A stretch of DNA of 64,000 bases from Proteus sp. FME41. Its GTDB lineage: Bacteria > Pseudomonadota > Gammaproteobacteria > Enterobacterales > Enterobacteriaceae. The stretch is taken from positions 186,001-250,000 of the forward strand of contig NZ_JABUYL010000003.1 of assembly GCF_014897315.1 (NCBI RefSeq), read 5' to 3'. Below, piece after piece: positions 9,358 through 19,400 of this stretch (position 1 is its first letter; every line of letters starts with the position of its first letter). Below the pieces are notes generated by a model. The model saw only the letters and a list, made by a program, of their open reading frames with translations. It was not told the DNA's origin and made no database searches. Position numbers and translations under genes: made by a program.

Positions 9358-10026
9358 ATGGGTACATTAAAAGAGATAATTCACGCACTAATGCAACACA
9401 ACTATATGGTGTTGGCTAATCCAAACGTGCTGTGGGTTATCTATATTGTTCTTTTTGTTATTATTATGCTGGAAAACGGGGTATTACCCGCCGCATTTTT
9501 ACCTGGAGATACACTGCTTATTCTTTGCGGTGCCTTAATTGCCAAAGATGTTTTACACTTCTTTCCGACAATCATTATATTAGGTACTGCCGCCAGTATT
9601 GGGAGTTGGCTTGGGTTTTTACAAGGTCGCTGGCTAAGTGATACAAAAATCGTTAAACGTTGGATGGCTCAATTACCTGAACAATATCACCATAGGGCAA
9701 ATGACCTTTTCCATCGCCAAGGTTTGTATGCGCTATTACTGGGTCGCTTTATCGGTTTTGTACGAACATTATTACCAACGTTAGCTGGCTTATCCGAATT
9801 ACAACAACGTCGCTTTCAAATATTTAACTGGTTAAGTGGCTTTTTGTGGGTGGGCATTATTGTGTCACTAGGTTATGTATTGAATTTAATTCCCTTTATT
9901 CAAAAACATGAAACATTAGTGATGAATATTCTGATGACATTACCTGTATTGCTCTTAAGCGCAGGTTTAATCGGCTCTATCGTAATGTATATTCGCCATC
10001 GCAAAAATAGTACTAGCAATAAATAA
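9358..10026 (+). CDS. yghB: DedA-family membrane protein YghB
   Basis: Inner-membrane protein of 222 residues (E. coli YghB 219) of the DedA/SNARE-associated superfamily. The family is needed for membrane-potential maintenance, cell division and lipid-carrier flipping. Visible signatures are a glycine-rich first half (ENGVLPAAFLPGDTLLILCGAL) and the conserved GRFIGFVRTLLPTLAG with its essential arginines. About five or six hydrophobic segments are present. The position after metC matches E. coli and separates it from the paralogue YqjA. Confidence 0.9.
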   Translation: MGTLKEIIHALMQHNYMVLANPNVLWVIYIVLFVIIMLENGVLPAAFLPGDTLLILCGALIAKDVLHFFPTIIILGTAASIGSWLGFLQGRWLSDTKIVKRWMAQLPEQYHHRANDLFHRQGLYALLLGRFIGFVRTLLPTLAGLSELQQRRFQIFNWLSGFLWVGIIVSLGYVLNLIPFIQKHETLVMNILMTLPVLLLSAGLIGSIVMYIRHRKNSTSNK

Positions 10027-10030
10027 TAAA

Positions 10031-10070
10031 AAAACACGCCATTATTTTAATCATCATAATGGCGTGTTTT
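10031..10070 (+). terminator. Strong hairpin terminator after yghB
   Basis: A perfect 15-bp inverted repeat (AAAACACGCCATTAT at 10031-10045 with 10056-10070) and a 10-nt loop; the 3' arm ends in GTGTTTT. It can work on both strands and could also serve the minus-strand methyltransferase gene. Confidence 0.85.
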
Positions 10071-10184
10071 AATCGTCTAATACTTCAAGCATTCAGTTGT
10101 TCATTGTCTTATCTCCACATCAATTAATATCTGACTAAAAATCCGTTTATATTAATCACAATCATATTCTTCCTACTCTATTTT

Positions 10185-10967
10185 TTAAAGCTTAATGGCT
10201 TTTGAAGCAAGAAATGTTGGAATATAACTGTCCACTAAAAAACGTGCATGAGGAGCAAAATCTTCAACAAAATCTTGCAATAAAAAGCCCGCAGCTAATT
10301 GACCGCCAATAAGGTCTGTTAAAGAGTGACCAAATACAAGCCCATCACCTCTTGCCACTTTTTCTTGCAGAATATCTGAAGGTAGCGAGCCTTGATCACT
10401 ATAAGGTAAGCGATAAGTAGGTCTTATTAACCCTTGAGAACGTAATTGCGGATCTCTATCATCAACAAATACAACTGGGTTATAAAAACTTGCCATCAGC
10501 ACACCGCCTTTATTCAAAACACGGTAGCACTCTTGCCAAACGGGATTAACATCGGGCACATATAAGTTTGAAATAGGATGAAAAATAAGATCAAAGCTTT
10601 CATTAGCAAACGCAGTTAAATCCGCCATATCACCTTGGGCTGTTACCAAATCTAACTGATGTTTTTGTGCCAATTCACGATCTTTACTTAATTGGCCCTC
10701 TGATAAATCAAACACCGTAACAATACCTCCTGCTGCTGCTAAAATAGGCGCTTGTTGCCCACCTGCAGACGCTAAACAGAGTATTTTTTTACCTTTAATA
10801 TTCGCTAACCATTCGCTCTTAACAGGACTAGGGGTTAAATGGACTTTCCAGTTACCCTGCTTTGCAGCGAGAATTTCTTCATCGCTCACAGGCTTAGACC
10901 ACTGATTTTCCATTGCCGCTTGTTTATCCCAGTGCTCTTGGTTTAATGTTAAATAATGACTTTCCAT
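10185..10967 (-). CDS. Class I SAM-dependent methyltransferase of unknown substrate
   Basis: A 260-residue protein with a Rossmann methyltransferase core. The SAM-binding glycine motif is LCLASAGGQQAPILAAAG near residue 65, an acidic residue follows at VTVFDLSEGQL, and a motif IV-like FDLIFHPISNLYV lies near residue 125. No membrane segment or signal is visible. The ribosome site AAGGAG is well placed before the ATG. It occupies the place of yqhC, the AraC-type activator of yqhD-dkgA in E. coli, but it is not related to a regulator. The substrate cannot be read from sequence. Confidence 0.8.
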   Translation of the reverse strand: MESHYLTLNQEHWDKQAAMENQWSKPVSDEEILAAKQGNWKVHLTPSPVKSEWLANIKGKKILCLASAGGQQAPILAAAGGIVTVFDLSEGQLSKDRELAQKHQLDLVTAQGDMADLTAFANESFDLIFHPISNLYVPDVNPVWQECYRVLNKGGVLMASFYNPVVFVDDRDPQLRSQGLIRPTYRLPYSDQGSLPSDILQEKVARGDGLVFGHSLTDLIGGQLAAGFLLQDFVEDFAPHARFLVDSYIPTFLASKAIKL

Positions 10968-11147
10968 ATGACTCCTTATAAATTAATGACAATATGAATT
11001 GTTGAGGTCATTAAGAGAAATAACTTACCTCTTATCTCCACAACGTTACTGTTATAGTTGTGTCATGCTATTTCGTCTAGATATAACGAAAATTTTTTTC
11101 CTGCTTAATTGTCATATTGCAGAACATTAGATTATGGTGGAAACAAA

Positions 11148-12305
11148 ATGCAAAACTTTACCTATTACTCACCTACTCGCCTTCATTTTGGTCAAGGTCA
11201 AATAGAAAAACTACGTTCTGAAATAGGAAAAAATGAGCGTATTTTATTAACTTATGGTGGCGGTAGTATTAAACGCAATGGTGTATTAGACCAAATTTAT
11301 ACCGCACTGCCAGGACATCAAATTCACGAATTTGGTGGTATTGAGCCGAATCCATCTTATGAGACATTGATGAAAGCGGTTTCTTATGCAAGATATCACG
11401 GTATTACCCATTTATTAGCGGTAGGCGGTGGTTCTGTCATTGATGGCACAAAATTTATTGCTGCTGCCATACCTTATCAAGGTGAACCTTGGGAAATTGT
11501 CACCAGTCGCGGTAACGTAATTGAAAAAGCAATACCGCTAAGTTGCGTATTAACACTACCCGCAACAGGTACCGAAACTAACAGTTTCTCGGTTATCAGT
11601 AAAAAGCAGACCATGGATAAACAAAGTTTTTCCAGCCCTTATGTTTACCCCCATTGTGCTATTTTAGATCCTACAACAACCTATTCTTTACCTCCAAGAC
11701 AAACCGCAAACGGGGTTGTTGATGCTTTTATTCATATATTAGAGCAATATCTCACTTATCCTGTGAAGGCTCGTGTACAAGATGAATATGCGGAAGGCCT
11801 TTTACGTATTTTGATTGATCAAGGGCCAAAAGCGCTGACATCACCTACAGACTATGATATCCGTGCTAATATAATGTGGACAGCATCACAAGCGCTTAAT
11901 GGCATCCTTGGTGTTGGTGTTCCTCAAGATTGGGCAACGCATGCATTAGGTCATGAACTCACGGCTTTACACGGACTTGATCATGCACAAACTCTCGCCA
12001 TTGTTTTACCTGCTTTATTAAATGAAAAACGGCAGGCTAAATATGAGAAGTTAATCCAATATGCACAAAAAGTTTGGGGTATAAACCAAGGTTCTGATGC
12101 GTTTAAAATTGAAACTGCGATTAATGAAACTCGAAAATTCTTTGAATTAATGGGACTTAGAACTCGACTGGCTGATTTCAAAATCACGGAAGAAGATATT
12201 CCCGCATTAGTGCGAAAATTGGAAGCGCATGGACAAACCGCACTAGGCGAGCATCAAGATATCACGTTAGAAGTGAGTCAACGTATTTATACAGCGGCAC
12301 TCTAA
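11148..12305 (+). CDS. yqhD: NADPH-dependent aldehyde reductase / alcohol dehydrogenase YqhD
   Basis: Iron-type (group III) alcohol dehydrogenase fold, 385 residues, which detoxifies short aldehydes including glyoxal-type and lipid-peroxidation products. The ATG at 11148 (MQNFTYYSPTRLHFG) was preferred over a TTG 39 nt upstream because it matches the E. coli start and has GGTGG upstream. The cofactor motif is GGGSVIDGTKFIA near residue 95. Probable metal ligands are Asp and His in GVVDAFIHILEQ and two histidines in ALGHELTALHGLDHAQ. It is paired with dkgA 27 bp downstream, as in E. coli. Confidence 0.93.
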   Translation: MQNFTYYSPTRLHFGQGQIEKLRSEIGKNERILLTYGGGSIKRNGVLDQIYTALPGHQIHEFGGIEPNPSYETLMKAVSYARYHGITHLLAVGGGSVIDGTKFIAAAIPYQGEPWEIVTSRGNVIEKAIPLSCVLTLPATGTETNSFSVISKKQTMDKQSFSSPYVYPHCAILDPTTTYSLPPRQTANGVVDAFIHILEQYLTYPVKARVQDEYAEGLLRILIDQGPKALTSPTDYDIRANIMWTASQALNGILGVGVPQDWATHALGHELTALHGLDHAQTLAIVLPALLNEKRQAKYEKLIQYAQKVWGINQGSDAFKIETAINETRKFFELMGLRTRLADFKITEEDIPALVRKLEAHGQTALGEHQDITLEVSQRIYTAAL

Positions 12306-12332
12306 GTACTGTATGCGACTTTGGAGAGAGAA

Positions 12333-13163
12333 ATGGATAAACCTAAACTGATCAAGCTATCTGATGGAAATGTTATCCCACAACTTGGGCTTGGTGTTTG
12401 GCAAGCAAATAATAATCAAGTTATTAACGCTATTCATCACGCACTTGATACAGGCTATCGTCTTTTTGATACTGCAGCAATTTACCACAATGAAGAAGGG
12501 GTTGGTAAAGCGCTGAAACAGACCACCGTTCCTCGTGATGAACTCTTTATCACCACAAAACTATGGAACAACGATCAAACACATGCTCGTGGTGCTGTAT
12601 TAGAAAGCCTCCAGCGTTTACAACTTGATTATATCGATCTCTATTTAATGCATTGGCCAGTACCATCGCGCGAGCTTTATGTTGAAGCATGGAAGCAAAT
12701 GATTATTTTGCAAAAAGAGGGTTTAGTAAAAAGCATTGGCGTCTGTAATTTTAAAGAAGAACATCTTGAACGTATCATTACAGAAACGGGTGTTACGCCT
12801 GTCATTAATCAGATTGAAATTCATCCTTTATTGCAACAAGCACCACTAAGAGCATGGAACACAACTCATAATATTGTGACCGAATCTTGGAGCCCATTAG
12901 CCCAAGGTGGTGAAGGCGTTTTTGACCAAACTCTTATTCAAAAACTGGCTGAAAAATACCATAAAACACCTGCACAAATTGTGTTACGTTGGCATTTAGA
13001 TAGCGGTTTAGTCGTTATTCCAAAATCAGTTACCCCTTCTCGCATTGAAGAAAACTTCCATATTTTTGATTTTAAATTAGAAAAAGAAGAAGTCGCTGAA
13101 ATCACAACCCTTGATCAGAAAAAACGCTTAGGCCCTGATCCTGATATTTTTGTTGATATCTAA
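12333..13163 (+). CDS. dkgA: 2,5-diketo-D-gluconate reductase A / methylglyoxal reductase DkgA
   Basis: Aldo-keto reductase of 276 residues using NADPH. The ATG at 12333 follows GGAGAG; a TTG at 12321 would only add four residues. Family signatures are LGLGVWQ, DTAAIYHNEEGVGKAL (catalytic Asp and Tyr), FITTKLW (catalytic Lys), YIDLYLMHWPVP (catalytic His) and VIPKSVTPSRIEENF at the cofactor site. It forms an aldehyde-detoxification pair with yqhD, with a terminator after its stop. Confidence 0.93.
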   Translation: MDKPKLIKLSDGNVIPQLGLGVWQANNNQVINAIHHALDTGYRLFDTAAIYHNEEGVGKALKQTTVPRDELFITTKLWNNDQTHARGAVLESLQRLQLDYIDLYLMHWPVPSRELYVEAWKQMIILQKEGLVKSIGVCNFKEEHLERIITETGVTPVINQIEIHPLLQQAPLRAWNTTHNIVTESWSPLAQGGEGVFDQTLIQKLAEKYHKTPAQIVLRWHLDSGLVVIPKSVTPSRIEENFHIFDFKLEKEEVAEITTLDQKKRLGPDPDIFVDI

Positions 13164-13206
13164 CTGTTAATTCAATATCAAAAAAATCAGTAGCATTATT
13201 TTAATT

Positions 13207-13244
13207 ACACCCCAAAAGTGGACACCAACTTTGGGGTGTTTTTC
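13207..13244 (+). terminator. Rho-independent terminator after dkgA
   Basis: ACACCCCAAA (13207-13216) pairs with TTTGGGGTGT (13230-13239) and is followed by TTTTTCT. Confidence 0.85.
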
Positions 13245-13425
13245 TATTGGTTATTTTATCACTAAAATAATCCTTCTTTTTTCTGTTTATTTTTCTATTT
13301 ATTTTATCTTTTTGAACATTCATTTTTAGATATTAAGAAATTTATTAATTCAAGTTCAGTTTCTGATATCGAAAACATATATAAGTACGAGAATCTCATC
13401 ATTATTTGTTACGGTGAGTTTAAAA

Positions 13426-16400
13426 ATGACAAAATCTAAACGTGGACTAACGCCTCAACTCGCTTCTATTACGAAGACAGTTGCTTGGTTTAATATCTTT
13501 ATTCAGTTTGCATTTCCTCTCTCGGCAGCAATACCTGCCAATGTATTTGCAAAAGAAAATATCCAAGAAAATCAAACACTCTATAAAGACAATATTTATC
13601 AGGTTAAAGAAGGCGATACACCAGAATCTATTGCAGAACAATTGAATATAAAACTCTTTAAGCTTATCGAAGCAAACCCTGATAATGTCTCTTTAGTCGG
13701 TAAATTAAAGATAAAAACAGGAATGAAACTTAATATTCCTAATACCTCTTTATCATCCACAAAATGGTTAAATAATCATAATCAACATGATCCAATTCCA
13801 TCAACAAATGGACAAGAACTTGCTCAAATTATTGTCGATAATTCATCTTTATTAAATAAAGAGACTGATACCACACAATATGCAATAAGCCGAGTCTCAA
13901 GCAAGGCCAATCAACAAATAGAACAATGGCTCAATCAATTTGGTCATGCCCGAGTATCACTTTCAACTGATAAACACTTTACGTTAGAAGGAAGTTCTGC
14001 TGATCTTCTTATTCCATTGTACGATCAAGAGAAGAACTTAATTTTCACTCAGACCAGTTATCACCGTAAAGATTCGCGTAGCCAATTAAATCAAGGAATT
14101 GGTTATCGGTATTTTACGGATAAATTTATGGTAGGCCTTAATGCTTTTTATGACTACGATTTAAGTCGCTATCACAGCCGTTTTGGTGTGGGTGCGGAAG
14201 TATGGCGAGATTATTTTAAATTAAGCATAAATCATTATCACCGTTTATCCAATTGGCGTACTTCGGATGATGTAATGGATTATAACGAACGTCCAGCTAA
14301 TGGTTGGGATATTAGAACAGAAGGCTATCTGCCTGCTTATCCACAATTAGGCGCTAAGCTTATTTTTGAGCAATATTATGGGAAAGAGGTCGGCTTATTT
14401 GGTAAAGATAATCGTCAAGAAAATCCCCACGCTTATACTGCAGGATTAACGTACAGCCCTGTTCCTTTGCTGACATTGGGTGCCGAACGTCGCTTTGGTT
14501 TAAATGATAATAACGATAATAAATTTGATGTAAATATTCAGTATCGTCTAGGTGAATCACTCTCTTCACAACTCAACCCTGATAATGTCCGAGCGACACG
14601 TTTAATGTCAGGAAATCGCTATGATTTTGTAAATAGAAATAATGATATTGTTTTAGAGTATCAAAAGAAAACCTTAGTTTTTCTTTCTATAACACCTACC
14701 ATTAATGGTTATGCAAAAGAAGAAAAAGATTTAGGCGTACAAGTTCGCTCTAAATATCCCGTTGAACAGATAGAATGGTCGGCAAGTCGCTTAATTGCTA
14801 ACGGTGGTAAGATTAACCATAATAATAATCTTAACTACTCGATAATCCTACCCCGCCATATTTCAGGTTCGACTGAAAAAAACAGCTACACAATAAGCGC
14901 TGTCGCTATTGATAAACAAGGTCATCGTTCTGATCCCGTACAAAGTCACATTATCGTTGATCAATCCGCGATCAATACACAAAACAGTCAATTTACGCCG
15001 AAAACAACACAACTGCCTGCAAACAATCATTCTGCACAAAACCTGACTTTATCTATTTTCGATAACGACAATCTTCCTGTTGATATCGATATAAAAGAAC
15101 TGTCATTACAGGTTCAATCTGATACGCCTATCGGGAACAGTCGAGTATCCAATTTTAATCGAATTGATGCAGGAAAATATCAAGTCACCATGACTGCAGG
15201 AAGTACTCCTGAAACAGTGACATTAACGCCAAAGTTCAGAGATAACACCTTTAATCAGGCACAAGTCACGTTTATTGCTGATACGCATTCTGCCATTATT
15301 GCTAAAGGCGGATTAGCCGTAATCAAAAAAAATGCTCCTGCTGACGGCAAAAGCCAAAATAAAATCCAAGTCATTGTGACAGATATTAATACTAATCGAA
15401 TTTCGAACTACCCTGTTTTCTTTACTGCTGATAATGGTGCGACGATTATTGGACAAAGCAAGACAGATCCACAGGGTAAAATTATAGTACCGATTACCAA
15501 TACTCATATTGGTAAAAGTGAAATTGGGGTAAGTGTTAACAATATTACCTATTCAACTCATGTTGATTTTACGTCTGATATTCACTCGGCAAAAATTAAT
15601 ACATTTACGATTAATCCAAACAGCTCATTTGCCAATGGATCGGATGAAAAGATAATTGCTTTAAATATTGTTGATAAAAATAACAATCCTGTTCCCAATG
15701 CCAAAATTCACTTATCTGCTGATAATCAGGCTCAGCTCAAAGAGATTGAGTTACTGACCGATAATCAAGGTAATGCATCAACTACGATGACCAGTAAAAT
15801 ATCGGGAACCGTCACAGTAATAGCGCGGGTTAATAAAGTAACGGCTCAAAAAACAACGCAATTTATTGCTGATTTATCTAACGGTAAGATTATTTCAGTG
15901 ATCCCATCAGCGCCACCTTATATTGCTGATGGTAAAACTGCGGTGATGTTTACCGCTGTCGTTGAAGATAAAAATCACAATGTATTACCGAATGCAAAAG
16001 TAATTTGGTCTACTAATCGTGATCAAAATATTGTTAATCTTGATGAAATTTCCACAACCAATAGCCAAGGTATTGCTCAGACAACCGTAACTAGCACACA
16101 AGCCTTTGATGTTATTGTCACCGCAAGTATCAGTAATGAATCATTAGATGCACTACCCGTTACTTTTATTGCCAATAACCAGCAAGGTTTAATGACCTTA
16201 ACCACCAATAAAACCGAATTAATTGCAGATGATAAAGAACAAGCAATACTCACTGCTGTGGTAAAAGATAAATTTGGGAATAAATTACCTAATGTCACGG
16301 TTGAATGGTTATCTGGTGCCTCAACCACGCTCGATAAACAAAAAAGTATTACCGACAATCAAGGACAGACGACCAATCAAATTCGAACCAAAAAAGCAGG

Positions 16401-19400
16401 TGCGACAGAGATTATTGCTACTCTTGCAAATAAAGAAAAAGCGCGAGTGACACTAACCGCAATGGCTGATCCTAATAGCGCCAATATTGTCTTAACCACT
16501 GTAAATAACAAAATAGAAGCGGTTGCAGACAATAACGATACGATTACCTTAAAGGCGCATGTTACGGATGCTGAAAATAATCCATTAATAAAACAATCTG
16601 TATTCTGGAATTCAACCCATAATATGTTGAGTGAGAATATGGTGAAAACCGATGATAATGGTAATGTGCAAGTTGTGATAAAAGGGACAGAGGCACAACC
16701 AACAACCGTCACAGCAACACTGGAAAATAACCAAAGTAGCATACAAAATCTTCGCTTTATTGCTGGTCAAGCTACTGCATCACAAAGTACATTTTCGATT
16801 GAACCCCAATCTATCGTGGCAAACGGCAGTTCATTCGCAACAGGGACAATCACTCTAAAAGATAAATTTGGTAACCTAGTTCCGAAACAAGATAAATTTA
16901 TTACCCTCTCCGGTGGCGCCACCGTCAAATTTAGTGCTATCAAAGAGATCGATACTGGTATTTATCAAACAACCATTAATGGTAAACAAGAAGGTATTAG
17001 TCTTATTCGTGCTCAATATGCTAATGCAGGTAATACCTTTGATTTAACTCAACCTCTTGGTTTTATTGCTGATAAGCAAAATGCCACTATTAATGCAGTA
17101 AATGTCATTGCTCCTTTTGATGTCACCGCAAATGGTACTGATAAAGTCGTTATTCGCGCGAAGATTGTCGATAAACAAGGTAATCCCAGCATGGAAGGCA
17201 TTGCGGTGGGTTGGATAACCTCGTTAGGCAAGCTCTCACAACCGATTAGTAAAACCAATAAAAATGGGATTGCAGAAATCACCTTAACCAGTACACAAGC
17301 TGGTTCAGCTCAAGTAACAGCGATGTTAGATAGCCAACAATCTCTCGATGCTGACCATGTCATTACCTTTAATACAGATGTGATTTCTGCTGATAAATCT
17401 CAACTATCACTGAGCCCTAACACCATTATTTCTGAAACAGGCCGTTCTCAAATCACATTAACGTTAAAAGATAAGTACGATAATTTATTAACTGGGTTAG
17501 AGCGCAAAATCAGCGTTAACTACAGTACTGATTTAACTGCAACCACAACGGCATTTAATGAAATCTCAAGGGGGGTTTATCAAGCTCACATTAGTGCATT
17601 AAAAGCAGGCCAAACCACCATCAGCGCCAAAGTAGATCCCGTCACGCTAACCCAAACCGCTTTACTCACTGTTTTGCCTAATAGTCAGACAGCAAAAGTA
17701 GATAGATTTGTGATTAGTGATACACACCCTCATGCAGGCGATACCATCACTTATAGCGCGTATATCAGTGATAAAAATAATAATCCTGTTGATAGTGGTG
17801 TCAGTGTGACATGGACGACTGATAGGGATAGCTTACTTGCCAAACCATTAACATTTACTGATAACAAAGGCATTGCCCACATTGATTTAACGCGAAATCC
17901 AGCGGGTATAGCGAAAATGAATGCAGTATTAATTTCAGGTCGTTATCCCGCTCCCGATGTCAATTTTATTGCCGATAATGTTGATGAAAATAGTTCAGAA
18001 ATCAACTTAATACCTGCAACGATTATTGCAAATGGTACAGATAAAGCCTTGCTCACGTTAACGATTAAAGATAAAGGCGGTAATATTCTACCTGATCAGC
18101 ATGTTGAAGGGATCGCCAATAACCCAACGATTCAGTTTAGCTCAGCGAAACAAGTCTCTCCAGGGCATTATGAAATTGAAGCAACGGGCACTAAATCGGG
18201 CACAGCGCAATTAAGTGTTAAAGTTAATAGTATTGATTTCAAAAAACAAAAAACCTTACAACTTCGTGCAGATGCCACTACCTGGCAAGTAAAATCGGTT
18301 AATGTGGATAGAACAACCATGATTGCGGGCGATAAGGGCGTTAATTATCAAGCAACCATTGTGGATGCTAATGACAATATATTGCCTAACGTTATTGTGT
18401 CATGGAAGTTACAAGGTTTAGCTGATGACTATGACTTTAGTACCTATACAGATACTAATGGTATCGCCAGAACCAAAGTCACCAGCACTGTTGCGGGTAT
18501 ATTGAAAATGAGTGCTTACCTTGATTTAAATAATCATAAGCAAATTCAAGACGTAACCGTAACCCCTGCTGATATTGATGCCAATAAATCAACTTTTAGT
18601 AGCAATCGCCAATCAATCGGTGGTGATAATAAAGATAGCGCCCTACTCACTGTAAATTTAATGGATAAATACAGTAATACTGTTGATGGTAAAATAGTTT
18701 CAATTAAAACAACCAGTGGTACCCCTAACTTCAGTGATAACCCACTCAACGCATTGGGTAATGGGGAATATCAAACTAACCTAACATCAAATGTTAAAAC
18801 AGATATTATCTTAACGGCTGAAGCAGACGGAATAACAATAGCACAACCACTGACTATTAAAGTCACGATCCCTAAACCTGATATTATTTTTGACAAGCAA
18901 ATTCAGCAAGAAACCTATACCTCTACGCTAATCAATTCCCTAAATTACAAAGGGTTGCCTAATAATATTAACGTGATGTGGTCTAGTTCTGATCCGACAA
19001 TTGCCACTATTGATACGCTTAACGGTAAAATTTCGATGAAAAAAGCGGGCACAGTCATTATCACACTACAAACATCAGGTAATGATCAATATCAACCTGC
19101 TCAAAGTAGCTATCCTTTAGTCATTGAAAAAGCGGCGCCTATTTTACAATTAACTTCGTTAAGTACGATTAAATCTGTATGGAATGATGGGGTAACGCAT
19201 ACCGTTAACGTCAATTTTGGTAATACAGACGTAAAAAGTCTTCCTTTATATTATGCCAGTGATGATCAGCATATAGCGATGATTGATACACTGGGCACTA
19301 TTGCTGAAGTCAAACCAGGTAAAACTAAAATTCATATAAAAAGTGATGCTACCGATCAATTTTTAGCGGATGCTGTAGTGGTTGACTATGAACAAGATAA

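Noticed and set aside
16077-17282. Antisense ORFs of 77-121 codons inside the adhesin gene
   Set aside because: They arise from the repeated Thr/Ala/Asn-rich codons of the Ig modules and lack start signals.
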